34,810 nucleotides of DNA from Candidatus Aminicenantota bacterium (GTDB taxonomy: Bacteria > Acidobacteriota > Aminicenantia > Aminicenantales > Aminicenantaceae): NCBI GenBank assembly GCA_004377005.1, contig SOIV01000271.1, positions 1 through 34,810 on the forward strand, written 5' to 3'. Of the stretch, positions 20,723-30,765 are shown piece by piece; position 1 is the first letter of the stretch; each line of letters starts with the position of its first letter. The notes under the pieces are model-generated. The model did no database searches and was not told the origin of the DNA. It saw only the letters and a list, made by a program, of their open reading frames with translations. The position numbers were made by a program, and so were the translations under genes.

Positions 20723-23380
20723 TTATATATTCCAGCGAAAGGAAATTTTTATTAAGAAAATATTATCTCCTGGAGCTGTAAACAGGTCTCCCATATCACG
20801 TCTGAAATTGAAATCTCCGGGATTTGCCTCGTCCGCGCGATTCTGTGTCCAGACAAAATAGAGTATAGAACCAGGCAAATACTCCCACCTCAGAACAATG
20901 GTGCCTCGGAGGGATTTGAAGTTAAAATCTGGATTCTCAAAAGAAAAAACTGGTGCTGGTCCAGGCCCATCAGGATCAACTGAATATTCTTCATCGGAAT
21001 CGGAATAAGAGATCGTGGATCCGTCTTCGCCAAAGAGATTGTACTCATATTTTTTTGGACTGGCGAGTTCTTTGAATTGGTTATACTTTCCTACTGCCAG
21101 AAGAGGCTGGAGATAGAGCTGCAAGCTCAACCTGGGGGTGAAAGTCCAGTCCAACCTGATGTTGCTTGATAGCATTCTCTGAAAATAGCCGCCAAAAACG
21201 TATCGACTTCCAAATGTTTCAGCCATCAACGGATCATCCACTTTAGTTACCCATTGGATACTCGATTTTCGAACATAATAGCCCGGGCCAAAAGAGAAAC
21301 TGATGTTTGTCCTTGGTTTCCAGCGTAGAGAAACATCGCCGCTCCAGCTGTAGCCATCTGTTGGCCTTGAATAGTAATTTTCGTGCGCTGAAATAACTAT
21401 TGGTTTCCGGCTGTCAGTACTGAAGCCGAGGTTAATCTGATAGCCGGATGGAATGAGGGCTAGAGGCCCTCCTCTTGTTAAAGTGTTGCTGATGGTTTTG
21501 GGATTATAGGCAAACATCGTGTTAAATCGCCAGTAATTTAGAAATTGGCCGTCAGCAGCAACCAGATATCCATCCCAGGTTTTATTACCGCCAAAGTCAT
21601 AGTTTCGGAAAGGTCCGCCGATAATATTCCAGTTGCGGAAGATTTTTCCCGGGTGGGGCCAATAATAGCCGAGAAGAAGATGGGCGTTGATTGTGTCAGA
21701 GGTTCCATGTTGGAATCCGACATCATTCGGGTCAAAACCTGGAGACAGCGCACCAAAAGCCGCATTAAAAAGAAAATTACCCTTTTGCTTGTTTATATAG
21801 AATCTTCCCCCCCAGCCGCTGAGAGAAGTCGCTTCTTCGTTCACCTCAACATGGGTAGCATCCGGCCGCTGGTAATAATGTAGAGAAGATTGTTGTAACT
21901 CCAGAATTGTTGTTTGGCTTCCTTCGACCCGGGTACCCCCAATCCAGCCGCCAGTAACCCAGGTTTTATTCTTATCAAGAAACGTCCAGCCATCAATGGC
22001 CAGAGAGAAAGCATTTTTGTTTAAAATGCCCTCAAGGTTTTCATTACTTAAATCCCGGACAACAGAGGTGGCAATAAAGCCGAGCCCTTGTTTTCCCTCA
22101 TTAAACTCTCTCAGAGTCCTGAGCACTCCATAATAAGAAAAAGGTTCCACTTCTTCTTTAAAGCGTTGTCCGTCAGAATCAATCTCCGCATATTCCCTCG
22201 CCGTCAGGGCATTGATGAATCCTATGTTCCAGCCTTTTCCTACTTTACCTGTGAGTTTAAAGGCACCTAATATTGTCGACCTGTCAGGAAAATTCACATG
22301 GCCGTCCTGTTCGACATCGCCCTGGGGAGCCCTGCCAATCCGGCGGCTGTAGAAGAAAGAAGGCGAGCTCCAGTTTATATTGGCATTGCTGGTCGCTCCC
22401 CCTCGGCCAAACTGGTCAAAGATATTTGAACCTTCGATAAAAAACGGTCTCTTCTCCGAAAAGTATGTTTCATAATCACTCAGGTTGATCACAGCCGGGT
22501 CAACCTCAACCTGCCCGAAATCAGGATTAACGGTTGTATCCAGCATTAAGTTGCTTTTTAATCCGATCTTAAGGTCGAATCCTGTATTTCCTAAATATTT
22601 ATTTCCTGTCTCAAAAGGGTTGCCTGACTCTTCAGGGCTGTATTGAGCCTGGACAACAGAGTAGGGAAGGAACTCAATGAGCCGGCCAGGACGAATATCC
22701 TGGATTCCCAAAAGTTTGGCAAAATGGGAGACATAGCCGCTGTCTTCTTTGGGAACCCAAACAAAGCCGATTCTCTCGTTTTTCCGCTTGATAACTCTGC
22801 GAAAATTCACTCCCCATACATATTCATCTTTCTTCGGAAAACGCAGTTGATTATAAGGGATTCTGATTTCAACAGTCCAACCTTCCTCATCGATCAGAGC
22901 TTTCCATTCCCAGATACCATCCCAGGTCGAATCATTCCATTCATCATTTAAAAGTGTCCAGTCAACGATGGAGCCGGCAGGATTTACAGCAAACTGGTAA
23001 CCGGAGCGCCGGTCATAATAGGGATCTACAGCAAATATAAACCAGTCAGAGTCGACAAAATCATCCCGGCGTCCCAATCGGCTTGTAATCAATTCCGGCT
23101 GCGAATCATACAGGCGAGCAGCCACATAAAGAGATTTTTCGTCATACGCTACCCAGACCTTAGTTTTTTCAGTGGGCTGGGCGCCGTCAGTCGGATCAGA
23201 CTGGATAAAGTCACTGTATCCTTCTTCCTGCCAGGCTGTTTCCTCTAAAACACCATCAATATTAATTGGTCCGTTGGCTCGGATAGCGTGAACAGTCTTT
23301 TGTGCTTGAGGAGTGGGGGGCTGAGCTAATAAAAATAACGGTAATAATAGAATAACTATGATTGCAGACTTTTTCCCCAT
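20723..23380 (-). CDS. DUF5916 outer-membrane barrel protein with CBM9-like domain
   Basis: An 885-aa exported protein. The signal peptide spans residues 1 to about 26 (IIVILLLPLFLLAQ). Residues about 30-230 resemble a family-9 carbohydrate-binding module (INIDGVLEETAWQEE, WVAYDEKSLYVAARLYD, WTVEIRIPYNQLRF). The rest matches DUF5916, a TonB-receptor-like beta-barrel region. It includes the NPDFGQVEVDPAVINLSDYE block, the EKRPFFIEG block and a C-terminal aromatic beta strand (FLIKISFRWNI) typical of outer-membrane insertion. Length is normal. The ligand is unknown and likely a glycan or peptide degradation product. AAGGAGCT precedes the ATG. It lies downstream of the M14 genes, about 200 bases away. 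Confidence 0.85.
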   Translation of the reverse strand: MGKKSAIIVILLLPLFLLAQPPTPQAQKTVHAIRANGPINIDGVLEETAWQEEGYSDFIQSDPTDGAQPTEKTKVWVAYDEKSLYVAARLYDSQPELITSRLGRRDDFVDSDWFIFAVDPYYDRRSGYQFAVNPAGSIVDWTLLNDEWNDSTWDGIWEWKALIDEEGWTVEIRIPYNQLRFPKKDEYVWGVNFRRVIKRKNERIGFVWVPKEDSGYVSHFAKLLGIQDIRPGRLIEFLPYSVVQAQYSPEESGNPFETGNKYLGNTGFDLKIGLKSNLMLDTTVNPDFGQVEVDPAVINLSDYETYFSEKRPFFIEGSNIFDQFGRGGATSNANINWSSPSFFYSRRIGRAPQGDVEQDGHVNFPDRSTILGAFKLTGKVGKGWNIGFINALTAREYAEIDSDGQRFKEEVEPFSYYGVLRTLREFNEGKQGLGFIATSVVRDLSNENLEGILNKNAFSLAIDGWTFLDKNKTWVTGGWIGGTRVEGSQTTILELQQSSLHYYQRPDATHVEVNEEATSLSGWGGRFYINKQKGNFLFNAAFGALSPGFDPNDVGFQHGTSDTINAHLLLGYYWPHPGKIFRNWNIIGGPFRNYDFGGNKTWDGYLVAADGQFLNYWRFNTMFAYNPKTISNTLTRGGPLALIPSGYQINLGFSTDSRKPIVISAHENYYSRPTDGYSWSGDVSLRWKPRTNISFSFGPGYYVRKSSIQWVTKVDDPLMAETFGSRYVFGGYFQRMLSSNIRLDWTFTPRLSLQLYLQPLLAVGKYNQFKELASPKKYEYNLFGEDGSTISYSDSDEEYSVDPDGPGPAPVFSFENPDFNFKSLRGTIVLRWEYLPGSILYFVWTQNRADEANPGDFNFRRDMGDLFTAPGDNIFLIKISFRWNI

Positions 23381-23460
23381 ATGATAGCTCCTTGTGCAAG
23401 ATCGCTAATTAAAAAAATATTATTATTCATCAGGTTCATTTATTAATACGTCAAAAAATA

Positions 23461-23530
23461 CAAAAAGGATGCATATATATCTAATACGCATCAAAATACT
23501 TTTTGTTTACAAAAATAGCGAAGAACGCTA
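23461..23530. other. Hairpin-forming intergenic sequences between M14 and DUF5916 genes
   Basis: Two inverted repeats lie in the 208-base gap. CAAAAAG-GATGC (23461-23472) pairs with GCATC...CTTTTTG (23488-23505). TAGCG (23516-23520) pairs with CGCTA (23526-23530). On the - strand the second hairpin is followed by ATTTTTG, so it may be a weak terminator for the M14 transcript. The first may belong to the leader of the DUF5916 gene. The stems are short and AT-rich. Confidence 0.3.
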
Positions 23531-23588
23531 AAAAAGGAAGGCCTTGCGGAACACAAGCTTTAAGAAAAGGAGATAATGATTCCTTTTT

Positions 23589-25349
23589 TTACTTTAAGGT
23601 CACTGTTTTCGAAAGGTATCCACCTTTGAGGGAATCGTAGATTATTTTTATACTGCCTTTTCCTTTGACCAGCAAGCGGTAGTCGACCTTGCCAAAACCG
23701 GGAACTCCTGATTCAATCCAAATGAAATCTTCGCGAGTTTTGACTTTTCGCGTAATTCCACGGAAACGATCAGTCAACTGGCCTGAGGCAAGAAGTTTGA
23801 CATCCTTCCCCTCAACTTTGATCCGATCCGCGCGATGCAGCTTTTTCTCATGAGCCATAGCAGAGATAGAAGGAGTTACTCTGGTATTTTTGACAGAGAT
23901 ATCTATTTGATAGAGGTTCCTCTCCAGCTTTTTAACTGCTAATTTATCAAAAGCGAGACGAGGCAGTTGGTCAGCATGGAAGAGACAGAAGGCTGCATTA
24001 CGGTGGCAGGTATCAGCCAACTGGAAAAGAGGCGGCACCCTGGTTCCGTAGATTTTAACTCCGCCAATTTCAATATCGCCGTAGAGAGGATGCTTATACG
24101 GTGTCCAATCAGAAAATTGTTCGCCTAAAAGCACCAGGTCATGGTAAGTCATTTCTTCAAGTCTTTCTGCAAGGGAACGCATTCTCCTTAGCTCCTCATC
24201 TTCTTCTTGCTCACCCGTTTCTTGCCCGCCCACAGGAAAGAAAAAATATGGATCCATATCTAACTCGTTGCTGAAGGTGTAAATGCCAAGAACGCTGTAA
24301 AGGAAATCAATGCTTCCGCCATAGACTGTGTACAGATCCTTGTAAACAATTAAATAGTTGTAGCCAGGAATAATTTTTTCACCTTTTTTCCCGATGTAGT
24401 CATAGATTTTTTTATCAGCTATGGGATATTCACCCATATTTTTTGCCCCGGGTCCTCTAAGAATCATACCGCCGGTATTGTGGAAATTTTGTCCCCCCAT
24501 AATGTTTGGATGGGCGAGAAGGAAATCGCGGGTGGCTTTTGTCTCCGGAAAGCAGAAGGGATAGTCGCCTGCGCCACGCTGGACATAATTGGGCTGCCAG
24601 TTAAAAGCGTAATTGCGGTTCATGTCATATCCACCAAGTCCGTCCTCGTTTATGCGGCCATCACCATCGTTGTCGATTCCTTCATCGTCTAAAAGGGTAT
24701 ATTCACCTTTTTCTCCCGGTCTTACAGGAATCATAACTCTGGGATCATCAGGATGGGCTTTGTAACGACCATTCGGGTCTTTTTTTCTCATTTGGGTGAT
24801 GAAACCGTCTCCATCCAGATCTTCAGGTCCGTCTTCATCCGCAACACCGTCGCGGTCACTATCGTATGGAATGAGCCCTGTACGATATGCTTCTGCCTTG
24901 TTGATGAAGTAATCGCGGCTGTCGGGATTCATGGTAAGTATTAAATAGAATGCTTTTTCATCAAGCAGGCGAGTGGCAAGCTCTGTCTTTCCATAATTCT
25001 TCAGCAGATACCAGACTGCATATAAAGCGACCTCTGTTCCCTGAATCTCATTGCCGTGTATGTTGCCGTCAATGTAAAAGCCAGGTTTATGCACTGCTGG
25101 CCCCGTCTTAGGATTATTGAGAATAACAGCCCAAATATCGCGTCCCTGATGCGATTTTCCGAGTGATATAACTTTCATTAACTGCGGATTGGCTTTTTCC
25201 AGAGCCTTAAGGGCTTTTGTGAGTTCTGCATGGTCATAAAAATGGTCAAAAGAAAGCTTAACCTCAGCCGCAGATATCGTTTTTGGAGTAAAGAATGTTA
25301 GACAAAGAACAGTGCCGATAAAGACTAAAAAGATTTTATTTTTACGCAT
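23589..25349 (-). CDS. Secreted M14-family zinc carboxypeptidase with Ca-binding-like insertion
   Basis: A 586-aa exported M14 metallopeptidase. The signal peptide spans residues 1 to about 28. The zinc site is complete: H98 and E101 in GNIHGNE, and H290 in GGQNFHNTGG. NRN at 244-246 matches the substrate-carboxylate Arg block, and E362 (FSNELD) matches the catalytic glutamate. Between residues about 160 and 240 are two Asp-rich DxDxDG-type stretches (DSDRDGVADEDG, DNDGDGRINEDG) that look like calcium-binding loops. ATG 25349 follows GGAGGA, while the track start at 25361 overlaps the SD. Thirteen bases separate it from the paralogous gene upstream. The pair was probably created by duplication. 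Confidence 0.9.
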   Translation of the reverse strand: MRKNKIFLVFIGTVLCLTFFTPKTISAAEVKLSFDHFYDHAELTKALKALEKANPQLMKVISLGKSHQGRDIWAVILNNPKTGPAVHKPGFYIDGNIHGNEIQGTEVALYAVWYLLKNYGKTELATRLLDEKAFYLILTMNPDSRDYFINKAEAYRTGLIPYDSDRDGVADEDGPEDLDGDGFITQMRKKDPNGRYKAHPDDPRVMIPVRPGEKGEYTLLDDEGIDNDGDGRINEDGLGGYDMNRNYAFNWQPNYVQRGAGDYPFCFPETKATRDFLLAHPNIMGGQNFHNTGGMILRGPGAKNMGEYPIADKKIYDYIGKKGEKIIPGYNYLIVYKDLYTVYGGSIDFLYSVLGIYTFSNELDMDPYFFFPVGGQETGEQEEDEELRRMRSLAERLEEMTYHDLVLLGEQFSDWTPYKHPLYGDIEIGGVKIYGTRVPPLFQLADTCHRNAAFCLFHADQLPRLAFDKLAVKKLERNLYQIDISVKNTRVTPSISAMAHEKKLHRADRIKVEGKDVKLLASGQLTDRFRGITRKVKTREDFIWIESGVPGFGKVDYRLLVKGKGSIKIIYDSLKGGYLSKTVTLK

Positions 25350-25362
25350 TTTTTCCTCCATA

Positions 25363-27414
25363 TTATTGAAGGACGACCGTCGTCGTCACAGTGTCAAGCT
25401 TTGGAGTTTTAGCAGATATCGTGATTTTTGAACCTTTTCTACCTCTTATTGTCCATTCCGCCTTTTTTGTATCTCCGCTTCCTCCGATAGAGGGGATGCT
25501 AACTAGCGAGTGCCCGGAAAAGATATACTGCCCTTTGCTTGTTTTGAGCTGAACTCTTATTGGCCAGGAAGTTCTTGCTCGTACTCCCTGGGCGGTTGAA
25601 GTCGGAAACCAGCCAGTATTGGTGAAGTATGCCGTAACCTGATACAGGCCATCTTCAAGAGCTTCGACCTTGGTCTCTTTTATCTCAAGACGGGGAAGAC
25701 GACCCATTAGATCAATATAGAAATCGGTATGGAAGGCGATCGTCTTTTCTATTTCAAATGGGGGAGGTGTCGTTTTCAAAAAAGGGATAAATCCGCCTAT
25801 CTCCACATTGCCTAAGGTCGGGTGTTTGTAAGGCTTCCAGTCAACAAATCCTTTTCCCTTGAGTACCGAATCAGACCACTTAAGAATGTAGGAATCGGGA
25901 TGTTCGCCTTCTTTGACTGCGGGTCTTTGGGGCATTTTTTCCATCATCTGGACCATCCTTTCAGGCGTGACTCGTCCGGATTTTACCATGTTCATTAACA
26001 TCGAGGCGTTGAAATTTGGCGGGGCACCCTGTTCTTTGAGAAAAGCTGCAATCTTTTCCTCGCCAAGTGCCAGGAATTCTTCAGACGACATGGATTTCAG
26101 TTTTTCAACTGTCAAAGCATCCTTAGCTTCAGGTTCTTTCTCAGGCTCTGGTATTCCCCATAGATCTGAAGAAAAGACCTGGACGCCATACTGGTAATAG
26201 CAGTAGGCAATAAAGGACCCTTTGCCTACACCTTTGGCTTTTTTTTCTGGATAGGCGAGCTTTGCTTTTTTCAATCCATCTTTGTAATCTTTCTGAACCG
26301 CTTCTATGTACGGACTATCTTTTTTGTCGATGCTCATGGCAGGTCCCAATCCGAGGAACATGGCTATCATGCTTTCATTGATTTCCATGCCTCCGAAAAT
26401 TGGCATCTCCTTAAGGATGTTTATGAGTTCCTTCATGTCGTATTCTTTATCGGCCTCCAATCCAAGAAAAGAGGCAAAACGCTGGGGAACTTTGACTTTA
26501 GCTCCGGCTACCTTTGCCCGGCCTGTTTGCTGGAGATTGAGAAATGTGTTTTCAGTTGAGAAATTCAAGACCATCGCTATGTTAGGGTGGGAAACGAGAA
26601 ATTTTACAAGAGCAATTGTTTCTTTTTGAGAGACCGGCCAGAGGCCGGCAGCTTTGACATAATACTCAAAGTCATGGGGGAAATTACGGTTTATTTCAGC
26701 CCCTCCGGGAGGATCTTCGTTGTAGTTTCCATCCATATCATTGTCCAGTCCCTCTGTGTAGATTTTATAAATTCCTTTTTCGCCTTTCTTCGGGTCAGCC
26801 TTTCGCATTAAACGAGGTTCCTTTGGATCTGGAATCATTTGCCCTTCTGGATCTTTGACTCTCATTTGAGTGATAAGACCGTCTTTGTTCAGATCGTCAG
26901 GGCCATCCTCATCGATTAATTCATCTAAATCATCATCAACGGGATTATTATTCCTCCGACGCTCAATACGTATTCGAGCAAAGAAGCTATAGGCAGCATC
27001 AGGATTAAGGAGCGGAGCTACATAGACCGTTCTTCTTTCGAGAAGTGATGTAATTTTGCTGTCAGAGCCGTATTTGGTCAAAAGTTTCTGGATGAGCGAG
27101 AGAGCGGCTTCGGTTCCTACTGGGTGAACACCTTCTATGTTTGCCGATACGAACACAGCCGGCCTGGAATCAGGATCAGGACTGCCCTTAGCGGGCGCGG
27201 CAATTCGAAAGACAAACAAATCATTTTTTCCTGAGCTCTTTCCGATGCTTATGACTTTAGTAAGCTGGGGGTACTTTGAACTCCAGGATTTAAGAAAAGA
27301 ATTGACTTCTTTTGGCGTGTGGTAGATGTCAAAAGAAAGTTCTCCTGGTTGAGCAGCAAGAACAAAAGCCATGCTCAAGAAAAGAAAAAGAGAGCAAATC
27401 AGACGATGAGACAT
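25363..27414 (-). CDS. M14-like protein with a degenerate zinc site (probable pseudoenzyme)
   Basis: A 683-aa exported paralogue of the downstream M14 gene. It has the same signal-peptide layout, the same Asp-rich insertion (LIDEDGPDDLNKDG, DNDMDGNYNEDP) and a retained INRNF block at 241-245. The zinc site is altered. The HGNE of the paralogue becomes EGVH (E94, H97), so the H-x2-E order is reversed to E-x2-H. The third histidine is Ser286 (LNFST) and the catalytic Glu is Asp (FSSDLW). It is therefore probably inactive, or a different metal site. It may bind peptides or regulate the active enzyme. An additional segment (about 325-520) is Lys/Glu-rich. A strong AAGGAGGT SD precedes the ATG. 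Confidence 0.85.
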   Translation of the reverse strand: MSHRLICSLFLFLSMAFVLAAQPGELSFDIYHTPKEVNSFLKSWSSKYPQLTKVISIGKSSGKNDLFVFRIAAPAKGSPDPDSRPAVFVSANIEGVHPVGTEAALSLIQKLLTKYGSDSKITSLLERRTVYVAPLLNPDAAYSFFARIRIERRRNNNPVDDDLDELIDEDGPDDLNKDGLITQMRVKDPEGQMIPDPKEPRLMRKADPKKGEKGIYKIYTEGLDNDMDGNYNEDPPGGAEINRNFPHDFEYYVKAAGLWPVSQKETIALVKFLVSHPNIAMVLNFSTENTFLNLQQTGRAKVAGAKVKVPQRFASFLGLEADKEYDMKELINILKEMPIFGGMEINESMIAMFLGLGPAMSIDKKDSPYIEAVQKDYKDGLKKAKLAYPEKKAKGVGKGSFIAYCYYQYGVQVFSSDLWGIPEPEKEPEAKDALTVEKLKSMSSEEFLALGEEKIAAFLKEQGAPPNFNASMLMNMVKSGRVTPERMVQMMEKMPQRPAVKEGEHPDSYILKWSDSVLKGKGFVDWKPYKHPTLGNVEIGGFIPFLKTTPPPFEIEKTIAFHTDFYIDLMGRLPRLEIKETKVEALEDGLYQVTAYFTNTGWFPTSTAQGVRARTSWPIRVQLKTSKGQYIFSGHSLVSIPSIGGSGDTKKAEWTIRGRKGSKITISAKTPKLDTVTTTVVLQ

Positions 27415-27642
27415 TCCTACCTCCTTTTTTGGAGTTTATTGGATGAAAAAAACTAGCATATAAATTAATCCTCACGAGAAAAGAAAGAAAAAGCTATCAT
27501 TTAATTCTTCGATAGTAAAGAAAAAAAAGTAAAAAGTCATAAAATTATTTTCTTTTCCAATAATTTTATATAGAATAGAATGTTTTTCCTAAAAAGCATT
27601 TTTTTAACTCAAGGAAATTCTTTAAACGAAAAAGGAGAAGTC

Positions 27643-30600
27643 ATGAAGAAAGCCAGCTTATTTGTCATCCTGGGAATTATTCTCTCTTTTATTTGTTTTT
27701 CTCTGGATACATACGGACAGAGCGCTGATAAAATCGGCAAATTGTATGAGAAAATCAAATGGAGATGCATCGGACCTGCAGTTATGGGAGGCCGCACAGT
27801 GGATATCGATGTCGTAGAAAAAGAGCCTTGGATTATCTACGCAGCCATAGGTCCGAGTGGCGTCTGGAAATCAGTGAATAACGGCATCACATGGGCGCCT
27901 GTTTTTCATAAAGAAAACACAGTCTCTGTGGGTGATATTGCTATCGCTCAATCTCATCCGGACATTATCTGGGTAGGAACAGGAGAAGCAACATGTAGGA
28001 ACAGTGTCACCATAGGGGATGGCGTGTATAAATCCATCGATGGAGGAAAGAAATGGAAGAACATGGGCCTTAAAAATACCCGCCATATTAGCCGAATAGT
28101 AATTAATCCCGGAGATCCGAATATTGTCTATGTGGCTGCTATGGGACATCTATGGGGCCCGAACAAGTGGCGGGGCGTCTATAAAACTATGGACGGCGGA
28201 AAAACATGGAAGAAAATTTTGTATATAAACGAAGATACTGGCGTTGCAGATTTAGCCATCGATCCTTCAGACAGCCTCACTCTTTATGCTGCTACCTACG
28301 AACACCGCCGGCTTCCCTATTATTTTTCAAGCGGTGGTCCAGGGAGCGGGCTTTATAAGACAACAGATGGTGGAGGAACCTGGACGAAGCTTACAGAGGA
28401 TTTACCAGAAGGAGTGATGGGAAGAATAGGAATCGATGTTTCCCGGAGTAATCCTAATGTCGTTTATGCCCTTATCGAACACGAGGATGGTGGAATCTGG
28501 CGTTCAGAAGATAAGGGGAAAAGCTGGAAAAGGACCTGCGACAACGAAACCTATAAGCGGGTAAATTCCAGGCCTTTTTACTACAGCCAGATTCGCATTG
28601 ATCCGGGCGATGATAAGGTCATTTATGTTTTCTCTGGAGGATCCTATGTCTCAAAAGACATGGGCAAGAAATTTAAGCCAATTTCTGGAGGAACCCATCC
28701 TGACCATCATGCTCTCTGGATAGATCCATCCAATCCTCTTCACCTGATCGATGGAAATGACGGCGGTATAGATATCACTTACGATGGTGGGAAAAACTGG
28801 CATCCTATCCAGCACATGGCTCTGGCTGAAGTTTACCAGATTGGGTTTGATATGAGAAAACCATATTATGTCTACTGCGGCTTGCAGGACAACGGCAGTT
28901 GGGGAGGACCGAGTGCCAGCATAGACACTGCGGGGATTACAAACGCTGATTGGTATACGATAGGTGGAGGAGACGGATTTTACGCTCAAGTAGATCCCAC
29001 TGACCCAAATATCATTTACAGAAACTATCAAATGAATGGATTGTCGCGTTTTGATTTGAGGATTAAAATAGGCAAAGCTGTCAGACCCCAAGCTTCTATC
29101 AAAGAACCTCCTTATCGTTTCAACTGGAATTCACCAATTTACATTTCCCCTCATGACCCGAAAACTGTTTATACAGGAGGAAATTATTTATTCAAGACCA
29201 CCAATGGCGGGCATAGTTGGGAAATAATCAGTCCGGACCTTTCAACGAATGACCCAAAGAAGCAAAAAGATTCGGGCGGTTCCATAACCAAGGATAATAC
29301 CGGAGCTGAAATCCATTGTACGATAATCACTATTTCTGAATCACCTGTAGAGAAAGGAGTCATCTGGTGCGGAACTGACGATGGAAATGTCCAGATAACT
29401 CGTGATGGCGGGAAAACATGGAAAAATGTTGTAAAGAAAATTAAAAACCTTCCTCCGAACACGTGGTGCTCTCGTATCGAAGCATCCCATTTTGAGGCAG
29501 GGACAGCCTATGCTGCTTTTGATGGCCATCGCCATGATGATTATGGAACCTATGTTTATAAAACCACGGATTACGGCAACACCTGGAAATCCATCAAGGG
29601 AAACCTGCCTTTTGGTTGGGTACATGTAATTCGGGAGGATTTGAAAAACAAAAACCTTCTTTTTGTAGGGACAGAATTCGGGATTTATGCCTCCCTTGAC
29701 GGTGGCCTAAGCTGGTTTTCGCTCAAGAATAATTTGCCGACCGCGTCTGTGCGGGACATTGCTATACATCCTCGAGAGAATGATCTGATTATCGGAACGC
29801 ATGGGATGGGAGTTTGGATCATGGATGACATTGCTCTTCTCCAGGAGATGACAGAAGAAGTATTTAATTCTGGCTCTTACTTGTTTAATATCCGGCCTTC
29901 AACTCAATTTCTGCGGTCAACCACTCGCGAATATTTCAGCAAGCAGATTTATGCTGCTAAAAACCCTTCTTTCGGTATGACCATAACCTCTTACTTTAGA
30001 ACGAAGCCCGAAGAGAGGCCTGAAGTTTTTATAAAAGACAGTAAAGGCGATACAATATTCAAACTCAAGCTTTTAAAAAGAGAAGGTATTCAGAAAAATA
30101 CGTGGAACTTGCGGTATGTTCCTAAGACAAAGGAAGGAAAAGAGATTAAGTCCTCAGGTATAGGGTTTATCGAATCGCCTTTTGTTGCGTCCGGAGAATA
30201 TACGGTTGAATTGGTAGTCGGAGACCAGAAACTGATGAAAAAAGGAATTGTTTACCCCGATCCAAGGTTTCAAATGAAAGAGGAAGAAAGAATTGTCCAG
30301 AGCGATAAAATCGTTGAAGTCATGGCTCATTCAAAGAAAATGGGCTTATCTGTCACAGCTACAAATAATATAAGGCGGCAGCTTGAGAAGTTGGATAAAG
30401 CGCTGAAGGAAAAAGAAGACACTCCAGAAATTGTTCGAACTGCCCTCAAAAATTTTGATGAGAAATTTGCCAAGTTAGAAGAAGAAATCATGCCCAAGGG
30501 ATTCGGATACAGAGGCTCCATGGAAATGGCTCTCAGGGGAGGTTCTCTTTCCCAACTGGTTATGATGTTAGGCGCGTCCATCTCAGGGTATCCGTCAGTC

Positions 30601-30765
30601 CCGACAAAGACAGAGTTATCCCAGCTTAAGGAATTATCAGAAGCTGTGAATGCACTTGTCAGTAAGTTTAATGAATTTATGAGTGTGGAAATCCCTAAGT
30701 TGAATGAGATTCTGGAAGAGCACAGCCTCAAACCCCTTAAAGCCCCAAAAAAAGTTAGCCTATAA
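27643..30765 (+). CDS. Secreted Asp-box (BNR/VPS10-like) beta-propeller protein
   Basis: A 1040-aa exported protein. ATG 27643 follows AAAGGAG, and the track's start at 27580 adds 21 residues without SD support. The signal peptide covers residues 1 to about 26. About ten Asp-box motifs (S/T-x-D-G-G-x-x-W) occur between residues about 80 and 720, for example SIDGGKKW, TMDGGKTW, TTDGGGTW, SEDKGKSW, TRDGGKTW and SLDGGLSW. This indicates one or two multi-bladed propellers, like sortilin VPS10-type and photosystem-assembly/BNR-like proteins. A C-terminal helical region (about 920-1040) follows a beta domain. Such proteins are abundant in protein-degrading anaerobes. Ligand is unknown. Its stop overlaps the convergent methyltransferase gene by six bases. 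Confidence 0.85.
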   Translation: MKKASLFVILGIILSFICFSLDTYGQSADKIGKLYEKIKWRCIGPAVMGGRTVDIDVVEKEPWIIYAAIGPSGVWKSVNNGITWAPVFHKENTVSVGDIAIAQSHPDIIWVGTGEATCRNSVTIGDGVYKSIDGGKKWKNMGLKNTRHISRIVINPGDPNIVYVAAMGHLWGPNKWRGVYKTMDGGKTWKKILYINEDTGVADLAIDPSDSLTLYAATYEHRRLPYYFSSGGPGSGLYKTTDGGGTWTKLTEDLPEGVMGRIGIDVSRSNPNVVYALIEHEDGGIWRSEDKGKSWKRTCDNETYKRVNSRPFYYSQIRIDPGDDKVIYVFSGGSYVSKDMGKKFKPISGGTHPDHHALWIDPSNPLHLIDGNDGGIDITYDGGKNWHPIQHMALAEVYQIGFDMRKPYYVYCGLQDNGSWGGPSASIDTAGITNADWYTIGGGDGFYAQVDPTDPNIIYRNYQMNGLSRFDLRIKIGKAVRPQASIKEPPYRFNWNSPIYISPHDPKTVYTGGNYLFKTTNGGHSWEIISPDLSTNDPKKQKDSGGSITKDNTGAEIHCTIITISESPVEKGVIWCGTDDGNVQITRDGGKTWKNVVKKIKNLPPNTWCSRIEASHFEAGTAYAAFDGHRHDDYGTYVYKTTDYGNTWKSIKGNLPFGWVHVIREDLKNKNLLFVGTEFGIYASLDGGLSWFSLKNNLPTASVRDIAIHPRENDLIIGTHGMGVWIMDDIALLQEMTEEVFNSGSYLFNIRPSTQFLRSTTREYFSKQIYAAKNPSFGMTITSYFRTKPEERPEVFIKDSKGDTIFKLKLLKREGIQKNTWNLRYVPKTKEGKEIKSSGIGFIESPFVASGEYTVELVVGDQKLMKKGIVYPDPRFQMKEEERIVQSDKIVEVMAHSKKMGLSVTATNNIRRQLEKLDKALKEKEDTPEIVRTALKNFDEKFAKLEEEIMPKGFGYRGSMEMALRGGSLSQLVMMLGASISGYPSVPTKTELSQLKELSEAVNALVSKFNEFMSVEIPKLNEILEEHSLKPLKAPKKVSL

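Noticed and set aside
30760-30762. TAG codon of the MttB homologue as a possible pyrrolysine codon
   Set aside because: It lies at the normal end of the family, and reading through would enter antisense of the Asp-box gene. Known Pyl positions are internal.
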